Shown: in pieces, positions 44,525 to 53,786 of the stretch
Numbering within the stretch: position 1 is the first letter of the stretch
Layout: each line of letters begins with the position of its first letter
From: Pseudomonadota bacterium
Lineage (GTDB): Bacteria > Pseudomonadota > Alphaproteobacteria > Caulobacterales > Caulobacteraceae
Direction: 5' to 3'
Assembly: GCA_023451375.1 (NCBI GenBank)
Contig: JAEXZS010000010.1
Coordinates: 1 to 64,000, forward strand
Length of the DNA: 64,000 nt
Notes under the pieces: model-generated
The model's input: the letters and a program-made list of their open reading frames with translations, nothing else
Database searches by the model: none
What the model was told of the DNA's origin: nothing
Made by a program: the position numbers and the translations under genes

Positions 44525-45346
44525 ATGCAAACCAACGACCCCGCGATCTGGCGCAATAATCTTCCCTGGCCGGACAGGAATACGCACAAGCATACGCGGG
44601 GTCGCCTTGGCGTGGTGTCGGGACGGGCGCTGCACACCGGCGCCGCGCGGCTGGCGGCCAGGGCGGGGTTGCGGATGGGCGCGGGGGTGGTGCGGATTCT
44701 CTGTCCGCCGGACGCGGCTGGGGTGATCGCGCCGTCGATCGAGGCCGTCATGCTGACCGCCTTCGCCAGCCCGGAGGCGCTGGCCCGGGAAGCCGCCCAG
44801 ATGGACGCCATCGTCATCGGCCCCGCGGCGGGTCTGGATGACGTGACCGTGGCCAACATCCAGGCCGTCGCCTTGGGCGGCGCCGCGCTGGTCATCGACG
44901 CCGACGGCCTCAGCGTCTTCAAGGGTCGCGGAGACGAGCTGTTCGCGGCGCTGGACCGGGACGACGTGCTGACCCCGCACGAAGGCGAGTTCGAGCGGCT
45001 GTTTCCTGGGCTGCTGGACCAGGGCCGTGAGGGCGCCGCGGTTGAGGCGGCGCGCCGCGCCGGCTCCGTCCTCGTGCTGAAGGGTTTTGAAACGATCATC
45101 GCTGCGCCGGACGGGCGGGCGGCGATCAACCCCAATGGGTCGCCATGGCTAGCGACCGCCGGCACCGGCGACGTGTTGGCCGGCATGATCGGCGGCTTGC
45201 TGGCTCAACGAATGGACAGCTTCGACGCGACGTGCGCGGCGGTATGGGTTCACGCAGAAGCCGCCAATGAGTTCGGCCCGGGCCTCATCTCGGAAGATAT
45301 CGAAGCTATGTTGCCCAACGTGCTGAAAAAGCTGCTTGATGGCTGA
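44525..45346 (+). CDS. nnrD: ADP-dependent (S)-NAD(P)H-hydrate dehydratase, stand-alone
   Basis: NnrD repairs hydrated NAD(P)H. The 273-residue product has the ribokinase-like fold: THKHTRGRLGVVSGRA near the start, ARAGLRMGAGVVRI, VIDADGLSVF, LTPHEGEFERLF and the catalytic ATAGTGDVLAGMIGGLLAQ. The partner epimerase domain, often fused in bacteria (YjeF/Nnr), is absent from the protein and from this window. It is divergent from glnB. Confidence 0.92.
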   Translation: MQTNDPAIWRNNLPWPDRNTHKHTRGRLGVVSGRALHTGAARLAARAGLRMGAGVVRILCPPDAAGVIAPSIEAVMLTAFASPEALAREAAQMDAIVIGPAAGLDDVTVANIQAVALGGAALVIDADGLSVFKGRGDELFAALDRDDVLTPHEGEFERLFPGLLDQGREGAAVEAARRAGSVLVLKGFETIIAAPDGRAAINPNGSPWLATAGTGDVLAGMIGGLLAQRMDSFDATCAAVWVHAEAANEFGPGLISEDIEAMLPNVLKKLLDG

Positions 45347-45454
45347 CCAGCGCGTATCCACCAGATGGAACTAATTTCGCATAATATATCTTAGGCGGCA
45401 ATACGCGAGGTCTATCGTCGGCGCCTCTCTGCCATCAGATCGCGTTCGTCAGCA

Positions 45455-47890
45455 TCACGTCCCTCTCGGCTTCGTTCGGGTCGTCGGCGCCGCTTCGGCG
45501 GGGTTCTCCGGCCAGGAATGGCGGGGATAGCGGCCGCGCATTTCGGACCGCACGGCCGCCCATGAGCCCGCCCAAAAGCCCGGCAGGTCTTTCGTCACCT
45601 GCACGGGCCGGCGCGCCGGCGACAGCAACGCCAGGGTCAGCGGTATCCGACCGCCGCCGACGCTCGGGTGGGTCTTCAGCCCGAACAGCTCCTGGACGCG
45701 AATATCCACCCGCGGGCCGCCCTCCGCCGCATAGTCGATGGCCGCCGAGCCCAGGGGCGTCGTCAGCCGGGGCGGCGCCAAATCATCCAACCGACGCTGC
45801 AGGTCCCAGGGGATCAGATGGCGCAGCGCTTCGGCCAAGGCGGAGTCGCCGATCGCCGTGAGCGAGGCGACGCCGTCCAGCAAGGGCCAGAGCCAGTCCT
45901 CGCGCGTTTTCAGCAGCCCCTGGTCCGAGACGTCGGGCCAGATGTCGTCCAACGCATGAAGGAAGGCCAGCCGGGCCCGCAGCGCCTTGGCCTGCTCGCC
46001 CCACTTCAACGCGCCCAACCCGTCCGCCTCGACCTCCGCCTTCAGAAGCGACGCCATACGGGCGGGATCGGCGGCGCCTAAGGTCTTCTCGCCGATGACC
46101 AGGGCTCCGATCTTTCGGATGCGCCGGATCATGGCTCGGCCTGAGGGCTCCCGGACCAGCCGCTCCTCGACCTCGATCAGGCGGGCGAAGTCGGTCTCGA
46201 TCAGGGCGCCGTCCAGCCTGGCCGCCAGTCGGATCCGGTCGCGGGCTTCGCCGCCGCCCAGCTCCCCGACCGCCAGCCAGGTCTCCCGCGCGAGATGATC
46301 CGTCGCTTCCAGCGCCGCGCCGCGACCGGCGGCCAGCAGGAATTCGCCGGGCTTGCCGCGGGCGCGGGCGATACGTTCGGGAAAAGCCTGGGCCAGCAGG
46401 ACCGCGGGATCGGGCGCGCCCCCCTTCCCTCCGCCGGCCGCCCTGGCCCAGCGATCCGCCAGCTTCAGCGCATCCCTGGCGCGCGGGGAACGGTCGCGCT
46501 CCAGGGCGTTCAACCGGTCGACCAGGTCCGTGCTCGCGCCGCCCAGTGCGGGCTCGCTCAGGATCGCCGCCACGCGAGCACCCGTCATCGCGTCGCCCGC
46601 GTCGGATGCGGCGGCGGTCATATGGGCCAGGCGCGGCGACAGGGGCAGGCGCGACAGGCGGCGGCCATGGTCGGTCAGCGCCCCTCCCGCATCCAGCGCG
46701 CCCAGCCGCGTCAGCACCTTGCGCGCCTCGGCCATAGCGCCGGCCGGCGGCGGGTCCAGCAGCGCCATGTCCTCCGTCGACCGCACGCCCCAGCGGGCCA
46801 GATCCAGGGCCAGGCCCGTCAGGTCCGCTTCCTGGATCTCCGGCCGCTGGTGCGGGACCAGGCCTCGGGTCTCAGCCTCGTCCCACAGCCGATAGCAGAC
46901 GCCCGGCTGGGTGCGGCCCGCGCGGCCGCGCCGCTGCTCTGCCGACGACCGGCTGACCCGCACCGTGGCGAGGCGGGTCAGGCCGCTTGAGGCCTCGAAG
47001 CGGGGCACGCGCGACAGGCCGCCGTCGATGACGACCCGCACCCCTTCGATGGTCAGGCTGGTTTCCGCGACGGATGTGGCCAGCACCAGCTTGCGGCGCC
47101 CCTCCGCCGCCGGCTCGATGGCGCGGTCCTGCTCGGCTCGATCCAGGCCGCCGTATAGAGGCGCGACATCGACATTGGGCAAGCGCAGTCGTTCAGTGAC
47201 CAAGCGCGCCGTGCGGTGGATTTCCCCCTGCCCCGGGAGGAAGGCGAGGATCGAGCCGGCCTCCTCGCCAAGGGCGGTCAGACAGGCGCGAGCCATCGCC
47301 TCCTCGAAGCGCTCGGCGGGATTGCGGCCCAGATAGCGGGTCTCGACCGGATGGACCCGGCCCTCGGCTTCGATCACCGGCGCCCCGTCCAGCAGGCGCG
47401 ACACCCCCGCCACGTCCAGCGTCGCCGACATCACCACCAGGCGCAAATCCGGCCGCAGCGCGCCTTGCGCCTCCCGCGCCAGGGCCAGCCCCAGGTCGGC
47501 GTCCAGGCTGCGCTCGTGGAACTCGTCGAACAGCACGGCGCCGATCCCCTCAAGCCCCGGATCGTCCAGGATCATGCGGGTGAAGACGCCCTCGGTCACC
47601 ACCTCGATGCGCGTGGTTGGGCCGACGCGGCTCTGCAAGCGGGTGCGATAGCCGACGCGCCCGCCCGCCGCCTCGCCCAGCGTTCGCGCCATGCGCTCGG
47701 CGGCGTTGCGCGCGGCCAGGCGTCGCGGCTCCAGCACCATGATCTTGCCGTCCCCGAGCCAAGGCTGATCCAGCAGGGCCAACGGGACGACGGTCGTCTT
47801 CCCGGCGCCGGGCGGCGCGGCCAGCACAGCCGTGTTTCCCCCGTCGAGGGCGGCCTTCAGGGAGTCCAGCACGGCGTGGATAGGCAGCAT
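45455..47890 (-). CDS. hrpB: ATP-dependent helicase HrpB
   Basis: The 811-residue DEAH/RHA-type helicase matches HrpB in length and layout. Walker A is APPGAGKTTVVPLALL near 25, the DEAH-type motif II is DEFHERS near 120, motif III is VMSATLDV, and motif VI is QRRGRAGRTQPGVCYRLW near 320. The HA2/HrpB-specific C-terminal region holds the LPGFWAGSWAAVR end pattern. In bacteria its RNA target is unclear. It is a single-gene unit convergent with nnrD. Confidence 0.95.
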   Translation of the reverse strand: MLPIHAVLDSLKAALDGGNTAVLAAPPGAGKTTVVPLALLDQPWLGDGKIMVLEPRRLAARNAAERMARTLGEAAGGRVGYRTRLQSRVGPTTRIEVVTEGVFTRMILDDPGLEGIGAVLFDEFHERSLDADLGLALAREAQGALRPDLRLVVMSATLDVAGVSRLLDGAPVIEAEGRVHPVETRYLGRNPAERFEEAMARACLTALGEEAGSILAFLPGQGEIHRTARLVTERLRLPNVDVAPLYGGLDRAEQDRAIEPAAEGRRKLVLATSVAETSLTIEGVRVVIDGGLSRVPRFEASSGLTRLATVRVSRSSAEQRRGRAGRTQPGVCYRLWDEAETRGLVPHQRPEIQEADLTGLALDLARWGVRSTEDMALLDPPPAGAMAEARKVLTRLGALDAGGALTDHGRRLSRLPLSPRLAHMTAAASDAGDAMTGARVAAILSEPALGGASTDLVDRLNALERDRSPRARDALKLADRWARAAGGGKGGAPDPAVLLAQAFPERIARARGKPGEFLLAAGRGAALEATDHLARETWLAVGELGGGEARDRIRLAARLDGALIETDFARLIEVEERLVREPSGRAMIRRIRKIGALVIGEKTLGAADPARMASLLKAEVEADGLGALKWGEQAKALRARLAFLHALDDIWPDVSDQGLLKTREDWLWPLLDGVASLTAIGDSALAEALRHLIPWDLQRRLDDLAPPRLTTPLGSAAIDYAAEGGPRVDIRVQELFGLKTHPSVGGGRIPLTLALLSPARRPVQVTKDLPGFWAGSWAAVRSEMRGRYPRHSWPENPAEAAPTTRTKPRGT

Positions 47891-48035
47891 CCGCCGCCTG
47901 TAGCCTGACGCGGCTCGATCACGAAAGCGTCGTCACGGATTAACCGCGCCGTCATGCGCGTTGCGCGGGACCGCGTACGTCGCTAGCGTCCGCCCCGACG
48001 CAGCGAGGCTGCCGTAAAAAACGTGGGGGATATAA

Positions 48036-49646
48036 ATGTGGCGCGTTAAATCGCTAGATGCGATTCTGGCCACGGCCGAGAAGAAGTCGCTTCATCGGTC
48101 GCTCGGCCCGGTTCAACTGACACTGCTGGGCATCGGGGCAATCATCGGCACCGGCATCTTCGTGCTGACCGCGGCCGCCTCGCAGAAGGCGGGCCCGGGC
48201 ATGATGGTAAGCTTCGTCATCGCCGGCGCGGTCTGCGCCGTCGCGGCGCTTTGCTACTCCGAACTGGCGTCAATGGCGCCGGTTTCGGGCTCGGCCTACA
48301 CATACACCTATGCCGTGATGGGCGAACTGCTGGCCTGGTGCGTGGGCTGGGCGCTGATTCTCGAGTATGCCGTCGCGGCGTCGGCCGTGTCGGTCGGGTG
48401 GTCGGGCTATGTGCTGGGCTTGATAGAGAACGGCCTAGGATTCGACTTCCCAGACCTCCTATCCGCCGGACCCGCCTGGTCGATGAACGGCTTCATTCCG
48501 ACCCCGGACTTCTCGGTCGGCGTGATCAATGTTCCGGCCATCATGGTCGCGCTTGCCGTCACCGGTCTGCTGATGATCGGCACGACGGAATCGGCGCGCG
48601 TCAACGCCGTCCTGGTGGCCGTCAAGGTCGCCGCCCTGACGATCTTCATCGCCCTGACCCTGCCGGTGATCGACACGGCGAACCTTTCGCCCTTCGCGCC
48701 CAACGGCATGTTCGGAGCCTATTCGGGCATGGGCGTCGTCGGCGCCGCCGCCTCCATCTTCTTCGCCTACGTCGGCTTCGACGCCGTATCCACCGCGGCG
48801 GAAGAGACCAAGAACCCGCAGCGCAACGTGCCCATCGGCCTGATCGGATCGTTGGCGATCTGCACCATCTTCTATCTGCTGGTCGCCCTGGGCGCCGCGG
48901 GCGCGATCGGCGCCCAGCCGGTGCTTGGCGCCGCGGGGGAAGCCGTCCAACCGGGCTCGCCGGCCTTCGTCGCCGCCTGCGCCCTGCCCGCCAACGCCGA
49001 ACAGCTGGTCTGCTCGAACGAGGCGCTGGCCCATGTCCTGCGCGTCATCGGTCATCCGCAGATCGGCAACGCCCTGGGCCTGGCCGCCATGCTGGCCCTG
49101 CCGTCGGTCATCCTGATGATGATCTATGGCCAGACCCGCATCTTCTTCGTCATGGCGCGCGACGGCCTGCTGCCGGAAGGCCTGACCAAGATGCACTCCA
49201 AGTGGAAGACGCCCTACATCGTCACCCTGTTCACCGGCATCGCGGTGGCGATCGCCGGGGCCCTGTTCCCCGTCGGTCAACTGGCCGACATCTCGAACTC
49301 GGGCACCCTGTTCGCCTTCTTCATGGTGTCGATCGCCGTGTTGATGCTGCGCGTGAAGGATCCCAAGCGCCATCGCCCCTTCAGGACGCCGGCGGTATGG
49401 ATCATCGCTCCGCTCTCCGCCCTGGGCTGCCTGGCGCTGTTCTGGAACCTGCCGCACGACGCCAAGATGGTGCTGCCGATCTGGGGCGGCGTGGGCCTGG
49501 TGATCTATCTGCTCTATGGCTACCGCAAGAGCCACGTCGGTCGCGGCATCGTGGACGTCCCGGAGCTGTCTCCCGACGCCCCTCCCGGACCGGTCCCGCC
49601 GATGCCGGGCGCTCCGGCGCCGGGCTCGAGGGAAGAGCGCGAGTAA
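48036..49646 (+). CDS. APC-family amino acid permease (cationic type)
   Basis: The 536-residue product has about twelve to fourteen membrane segments. Landmarks are LTLLGIGAIIGTGIFVLTA, MAPVSGSAYTYTYAVMGELLAW, FFAYVGFDAVSTAAEETKNPQRNVPIGL-like region and FFVMARDGLLPEGLTKMHSKWKTP. This is the CAT branch of the APC superfamily, usually importing basic or other amino acids. GGGGGA precedes the ATG. A clear terminator follows the stop codon. Confidence 0.92.
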   Translation: MWRVKSLDAILATAEKKSLHRSLGPVQLTLLGIGAIIGTGIFVLTAAASQKAGPGMMVSFVIAGAVCAVAALCYSELASMAPVSGSAYTYTYAVMGELLAWCVGWALILEYAVAASAVSVGWSGYVLGLIENGLGFDFPDLLSAGPAWSMNGFIPTPDFSVGVINVPAIMVALAVTGLLMIGTTESARVNAVLVAVKVAALTIFIALTLPVIDTANLSPFAPNGMFGAYSGMGVVGAAASIFFAYVGFDAVSTAAEETKNPQRNVPIGLIGSLAICTIFYLLVALGAAGAIGAQPVLGAAGEAVQPGSPAFVAACALPANAEQLVCSNEALAHVLRVIGHPQIGNALGLAAMLALPSVILMMIYGQTRIFFVMARDGLLPEGLTKMHSKWKTPYIVTLFTGIAVAIAGALFPVGQLADISNSGTLFAFFMVSIAVLMLRVKDPKRHRPFRTPAVWIIAPLSALGCLALFWNLPHDAKMVLPIWGGVGLVIYLLYGYRKSHVGRGIVDVPELSPDAPPGPVPPMPGAPAPGSREERE

Positions 49647-49652
49647 CCCTGG

Positions 49653-49682
49653 AAGGCGGTCTTCGGACCGCCTTCTTTTTTG
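49653..49682 (+). terminator. Intrinsic terminator of the permease gene
   Basis: AAGGCGGTC (49653-49661) and GACCGCCTT (49666-49674) form a perfect 9-bp stem around a TTCG tetraloop, followed by CTTTTTTT. It lies just after the permease stop codon. Confidence 0.92.
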
Positions 49683-49707
49683 CCTCGCCCGCTTCTATGG
49701 ATGCGGC

Positions 49708-50406
49708 ATGAGCCAGTCCTCGCCCATCGGCGTCTTCGTCACGCCCGTCACCCCGCTGCAGCAGAACTGCACGGCCGTCTGGTGCACGGCCACCAACAAG
49801 GCCGCCGTGATCGACCCCGGCGGCGGCGTGGACGCGGTGCTGGGCGAGATCACACGGCGCGGGCTGACGCTCGATCAGATATGGATCACCCACGCGCATC
49901 TCGACCACGCGGGCGGCGCGGCGGAGATGCAGGAGAAGTCCGGTGTCCCGATCATCGGCCCGCAGGCGGCCGACCAGTTCTGGATCGACCGCATCATGGA
50001 GACGGGCCGCATGTACGGCGTGCCCGAGGCGCGCGTCTTCACGCCCGACCGCTGGCTCGAGGACGGGGATGTCGTCACGTTGGGACAAACGAGCTGGGAC
50101 GTGCGTCACTGCCCCGGCCACACCCCCGGCCACGTCATCTTCTTCAATCGCGCCGCGCGCTTCGCCCAGGTCGGCGATGTCCTGTTCAAGGGCTCGGTCG
50201 GCCGCACCGACTTCCCCATGAGCGATCCGTCGGCCCTGATACGTTCAGTGATCGAAAAGCTGTGGCCGTTGGGCGACGACGTGACCTTCGTGCCGGGCCA
50301 CGGCCCGATCTCGACCTTTGGGGAGGAGCGCCGCACCAACCCGTTCGTGTCGGATCAGGCCCTGACGCGGGCGCCGATCATACGGCCGGCGAGCGGCCCC
50401 GCGTGA
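49708..50406 (+). CDS. Metallo-beta-lactamase-fold hydrolase (glyoxalase II-like)
   Basis: The 232-residue product has the metal site THAHLDHAGG near residue 55, then CPGHTPGHVIFF, GDVLFKGSVGRTDFP and PGHGPISTFGEE, the order of glyoxalase II-like hydrolases of the YcbL type. Family enzymes hydrolyse thioesters such as S-lactoylglutathione. It lies 25 bases after the permease terminator with no strong ribosome site, so its own promoter is not evident. Confidence 0.9.
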   Translation: MSQSSPIGVFVTPVTPLQQNCTAVWCTATNKAAVIDPGGGVDAVLGEITRRGLTLDQIWITHAHLDHAGGAAEMQEKSGVPIIGPQAADQFWIDRIMETGRMYGVPEARVFTPDRWLEDGDVVTLGQTSWDVRHCPGHTPGHVIFFNRAARFAQVGDVLFKGSVGRTDFPMSDPSALIRSVIEKLWPLGDDVTFVPGHGPISTFGEERRTNPFVSDQALTRAPIIRPASGPA

Positions 50407-50423
50407 ATCTCAACGCCTGAATC

Positions 50424-50717
50424 TCACCGCCTGAGCAGCATGCCCAGGATGACGCCGATACCGAGAGCATAGAGGGCCGCTCGCGTCGGCTCCTGCCGGA
50501 TCACCTCGCGGGCTTGCACCACCCCGTCCTCCAGGCCTTCGCGGATGCGCGAAGCGTCCGCGCGGACAGCCTCGCGGACAGAGGCGACGCGCTCGAAACT
50601 GCGAGCTTCGCCCTCGGCGATCAGGGCGTCGGCCTCGCGGTCGAGGCGGTGGGTCAGGCTGTCGTCCTCCAGCACGATGTCGTCAGGGCTGGGGGCGGCG
50701 ATGGGGGTCTGGGTCAT
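50424..50717 (-). CDS. ElaB/YqjD (DUF883)-like membrane-anchored protein
   Basis: The 97-residue product has a long charged helix (HRLDREADALIAEGEAR to GVVQAREVIRQEPT) and a single C-terminal membrane segment ending ALGIGVILGMLLRR. This is the layout of ElaB/YqjD, inner-membrane proteins that tether ribosomes in stationary phase in E. coli. GGAG lies nine bases before the ATG. Homology is by layout, so it is only moderately sure. Confidence 0.7.
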   Translation of the reverse strand: MTQTPIAAPSPDDIVLEDDSLTHRLDREADALIAEGEARSFERVASVREAVRADASRIREGLEDGVVQAREVIRQEPTRAALYALGIGVILGMLLRR

Positions 50718-50773
50718 GGGACAGGTCTCCGACTGTTCCGCGATCAACCCGCCGTCCGCCGCCGGGTTCCCGC

Positions 50774-51310
50774 TCAGGTGACTTGGCGCTTCTCCAGCTT
50801 GCGCGCCAGGGTGCGTCGATGCATCCCCAGCCGCCTCGCCGCCTCGGAGATGTTGAAGTCGGTCTCCACCAGGACGGCGTGGATCCGCTCCCACTCCAGC
50901 GTCTTGATTGAGGTCGGCCGGGTGCCCAGGGGCGCCGCCGCATCTCCCTCGCCCCGGCCGAACGCCGCCTCGATGTCGTCGGTGCTGGCCGGCTTGGCCA
51001 GATAGTGCCGCGCGCCCAGCTTAATCGCCTCGACCGCCGTGGCGATGCTGGCGAAGCCGGTCAGCACGACGATGTTCATCTCCGGATCGAACTCGTGCAG
51101 CGTCTCCACGCATGTCAGGCCCGACGAGGTCCCCAGCTTCAGGTCCACCACGGCGTAGCCGGGCCGATGCGCCTTCAGCACGTCGGCCATCTGCTCCGGG
51201 CTGGCGGCGCTGACGACCGAATAACCCCGCCGCTCGAACGAGCGTCGCAGCGTGGCCGCGAAGGACGCGTCGTCCTCGACGATCAGCAGCAGTCGCGATT
51301 CATCGACCAT
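50774..51310 (-). CDS. regA: Redox response regulator, RegA/PrrA/ActR family
   Basis: The 178-residue product has a receiver domain with acid pocket VEDDASF and phospho-acceptor Asp56 in AVVDLKLG. A short Pro/Gly linker leads to a Fis-type helix-turn-helix, FNISEAARRLGMHRRTLARKL. This compact design and HTH are those of the global redox regulator RegA/PrrA. Its first 11 bases overlap the end of the kinase gene. Likely targets are respiratory genes, including the cyo operon beside it (inference). Confidence 0.92.
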   Translation of the reverse strand: MVDESRLLLIVEDDASFAATLRRSFERRGYSVVSAASPEQMADVLKAHRPGYAVVDLKLGTSSGLTCVETLHEFDPEMNIVVLTGFASIATAVEAIKLGARHYLAKPASTDDIEAAFGRGEGDAAAPLGTRPTSIKTLEWERIHAVLVETDFNISEAARRLGMHRRTLARKLEKRQVT

Positions 51311-52631
51311 GGCCGGCCTCCTCCTTGGGCGCCAGGGCGACGAGCGGCAAGCTGAGGCGCACCTCGCCGCCGCCGCTCGGCGGGTTCGTCGCCTGGACAG
51401 CGCCGCCCAGCGACCGGATCACATTCACCAGCAGAAACAGCCCCAGTCCAGCCCCCGGCCTGGGTTTGGTCGAGGTGTAGGGCTGTCCCAGTCGCATCAG
51501 GACCTCCTCCGCGAACCCCGGTCCGTCGTCGCGCGCCGAAATCTCCAGCGCGTCGCCCACCAGGGCCGTGGCCAGGACCAGACGCCGGGCGCCGGCTTCC
51601 ACCGCGTTGTCGAACAGCACGCCGAGCACCTGCCGCAACGCCGGATCGGCGATGATGACCGGATCGCGGTCCAGGGCGTGCCGAACCTCCACCGTCATCG
51701 GCCCGGGGCTCCAGCCTTCGACCGTATCGGCGATGAGACGGCGCACCGTGGTGCGCTCCGGGGCCTGCCCCCTCGCCTCCCCGGCCGACATCAGGATGCC
51801 GGTGACGATCGCCTTGCAGCGCTCCACCTCGGCGCGCATCACGTCCATGTCCTGGGCCAGATCCGGATCGTCGGCGAAGGCGGGCATCCGTTTCCAGTCG
51901 CTCAGGATCACCGACAGCGAGGCCAGCGGCGTGCCCAGTTCGTGCGCGGCGCCCGACGCCAGCAGACCCATGCGGACGATATGGTCGTGCTCGGCCGCCT
52001 GTTGCCGCATGGCCGCCATGGCCGCGTCGCGCTCGCGCAGGTTCCGGCCGATCCGCGTCACGAACAGCACCAGCAGCACCGCCATCAGCACGAAGCTGAT
52101 CAGGCTGCCCTGCAGATACAGGCTAAGCAGGGCGTCTTCCCGCGTAGGCGGCAGGGCCAGCGGCTTGTTGTGCAGGCCCAGGCCGGCGAAACACAGGCTG
52201 GTCGCGCCGATCAGCGCCCAAGCGTACGCCGGCGGCAGCATCACCGCCCCCAGCACCACCTGCAACAGGTACAGCGAGACGAACGGGTTGGCCGTCCCTC
52301 CGGTCAGGTACAGCTGCCAGGTCAGGGCCGCGACGTCGAACAGCAGCGCCAGCATCAACTCCTGATCGGCCACCCCCTTTCGTCGACTGACGATCGGAGC
52401 GCTGATTAGGTTCAGCGCCGCCAGCGCCATCGGCGCGGCCAGCAGCCAGCCCAGCGGCAGCGGAATGCCCATGGCGTAGTGCACGATCAGGATCGTCGCC
52501 AGCTGACCCGCAACGGCCAGCCAGCGCAGCTGGATCAGCAGCAGCAGGTTCCGGCGGTTGGCGCCCTCGTGCGACGACACGCCCTCGCGCCAGCCGCCCA
52601 GCCCCAGCAACCGCTCCAGGTTCGAGGTCAC
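51300..52631 (-). CDS. regB: Redox sensor histidine kinase, RegB/PrrB/ActS family
   Basis: The 443-residue product starts at a GTG that overlaps surf1 (GTGA). It has about six membrane helices, with the quinone-linked heptapeptide GGTANPF at 111-117. The H-box is GAAHELGTPLASLSV with phospho-acceptor His230. Cys269 (EVERCKAIV), 39 residues later, corresponds to the redox-active Cys265 of Rhodobacter RegB. The ATPase part has FDNAVEAGA and DDGPGF. Quinone and redox sensing are therefore both plausible. Confidence 0.93.
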   Translation of the reverse strand: MTSNLERLLGLGGWREGVSSHEGANRRNLLLLIQLRWLAVAGQLATILIVHYAMGIPLPLGWLLAAPMALAALNLISAPIVSRRKGVADQELMLALLFDVAALTWQLYLTGGTANPFVSLYLLQVVLGAVMLPPAYAWALIGATSLCFAGLGLHNKPLALPPTREDALLSLYLQGSLISFVLMAVLLVLFVTRIGRNLRERDAAMAAMRQQAAEHDHIVRMGLLASGAAHELGTPLASLSVILSDWKRMPAFADDPDLAQDMDVMRAEVERCKAIVTGILMSAGEARGQAPERTTVRRLIADTVEGWSPGPMTVEVRHALDRDPVIIADPALRQVLGVLFDNAVEAGARRLVLATALVGDALEISARDDGPGFAEEVLMRLGQPYTSTKPRPGAGLGLFLLVNVIRSLGGAVQATNPPSGGGEVRLSLPLVALAPKEEAGHGR

Positions 52632-53368
52632 GTGCGTCTCCGCCGCTCGCGAACGAAGACCCAGAGGCCGATCAGCGTCAGGGCCGCCATGCCGAACCAG
52701 GTCAGGGCGTAGACCAGATGACTGTTAGTGAAGCGGATAACCGTCAGCCCCCCGCGCGGCCAACCGCCTGGATTGGCCGTGACATCGGCGTCGATGAAGT
52801 ACGGGGCGACATCCGACAGGCCGCGCGCCTCGGCGATCGCGTCCACATCGCGCGAGAACCATCGATCCGTATTCGGATCATTGCGCCTCAGGAAGCCGCC
52901 GCCCGGCTCGGAGAGGCGCACCAGGCCGACGACGGTCTGCGGTCCGGTCGCCTGCCCCGCCGCGCGCGTTGCCGGGTCGCGCCGCTCGGGCGGTACGAAC
53001 CCCCGGTTCACCAGCACGGTGAAGCCGCGATTGGTCCGCATCGGCGTCATCACCCAGGCGCCGGCGCCCAGATCCGTCACCGCCTGGACCCGCGTCTCGC
53101 GATCATGGAGGAAGACGCCCCGCACCACGACCCGGCGATACTGGTCGCGTTCACGCGAAACGGTCGGCCAAGCCTCCGGGCCGGGCGCAGGGACCGGCGC
53201 GGCGTGCACCCGCGCGTCGACCTGGGCGATCAGCTCTGTCTTCCACGCCAGCCGCTGCACCTGCCACACGCCCAGGGCGACGAAGGTCGCGAACAGCAAC
53301 GCCGCGCCCGCGGAGGCCCAGATCGGGACCGAGGCGGCGCGCGGCGTCTTTAGCCGTTGCGGCGGAAT
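52628..53368 (-). CDS. SURF1-family oxidase assembly protein
   Basis: SURF1 proteins help assemble heme-copper oxidases. The frame has no ATG, GTG or TTG before the first membrane helix. The best start is an ATT (53366-53368) six bases after a perfect AGGAG, giving 246 residues with the helix SVPIWASAGAALLFATFVALGVW cut by short segments. The next TTG (53297-53299) would delete half the helix and has no ribosome site. Conserved parts are GVWQVQRLAWKTEL, VNRGFVPPE, YFIDAD and the second helix near the end (NSHLVYALTWFGMAALTLIGL-like region). Confidence 0.85.
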   Translation of the reverse strand: MPPQRLKTPRAASVPIWASAGAALLFATFVALGVWQVQRLAWKTELIAQVDARVHAAPVPAPGPEAWPTVSRERDQYRRVVVRGVFLHDRETRVQAVTDLGAGAWVMTPMRTNRGFTVLVNRGFVPPERRDPATRAAGQATGPQTVVGLVRLSEPGGGFLRRNDPNTDRWFSRDVDAIAEARGLSDVAPYFIDADVTANPGGWPRGGLTVIRFTNSHLVYALTWFGMAALTLIGLWVFVRERRRRT

Positions 53369-53393
53369 GGCGAGCTCCTCGCGATGGACGGCC

Positions 53394-53786
53394 TTAGCCG
53401 CCCATCTGCGTCATGTCGTGGGTCGGCATCATGTTGGTGTTCAGGTGGTACATCACCCACAGCGACCCGGCCAGGCAGATGACCACGATCACGATGGTGA
53501 AGATCAGGGCCATCATGGTCCAGCCGCCCTCGGACTTCGAGTTCATGTGCAGGAAGTAGATCATGTGCACCACGATCTGCACCGCCGCCGCGCCCATGAC
53601 GATCATCGCCGTGGCGTTGGTCGGCAGCACGCCGGTCATGACCAGGGCGAACGGAATGGCGGTCAGGATCACCGACAGCACGAAGCCGATCATATAGCCC
53701 TTGAACGAGCCGTGGTTGTGCCCCTCGTGACCAAGGTGGTCGACATCGTGGGATTCCGGCGAGTGGTCGGACTTGGGGGCGCTCAT
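53394..53786 (-). CDS. cyoD: Cytochrome bo3 ubiquinol oxidase subunit IV
   Basis: The 130-residue product has a His-rich N-terminal stretch (HDVDHLGHEGHNHG) and three membrane helices: GYMIGFVLSVILTAIPFALV, MIVMGAAAVQIVVHMIYFLHM and MMALIFTIVIVVICLAGSLWV. This is the CyoD/CtaF-like subunit. The ATG overlaps the cyoC stop by four bases. Confidence 0.93.
   Translation of the reverse strand: MSAPKSDHSPESHDVDHLGHEGHNHGSFKGYMIGFVLSVILTAIPFALVMTGVLPTNATAMIVMGAAAVQIVVHMIYFLHMNSKSEGGWTMMALIFTIVIVVICLAGSLWVMYHLNTNMMPTHDMTQMGG

Noticed and set aside
47961..47989. TTGCGC-N15-GCTAGCGT as the promoter of the APC permease gene
   Set aside because: The -10 box fits GCTANAWC poorly and the -35 is weak; not enough support for a feature.
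53297..53299. TTG as the SURF1 start
   Set aside because: It removes half of the first membrane helix and has no ribosome site, whereas the ATT upstream has a perfect one.
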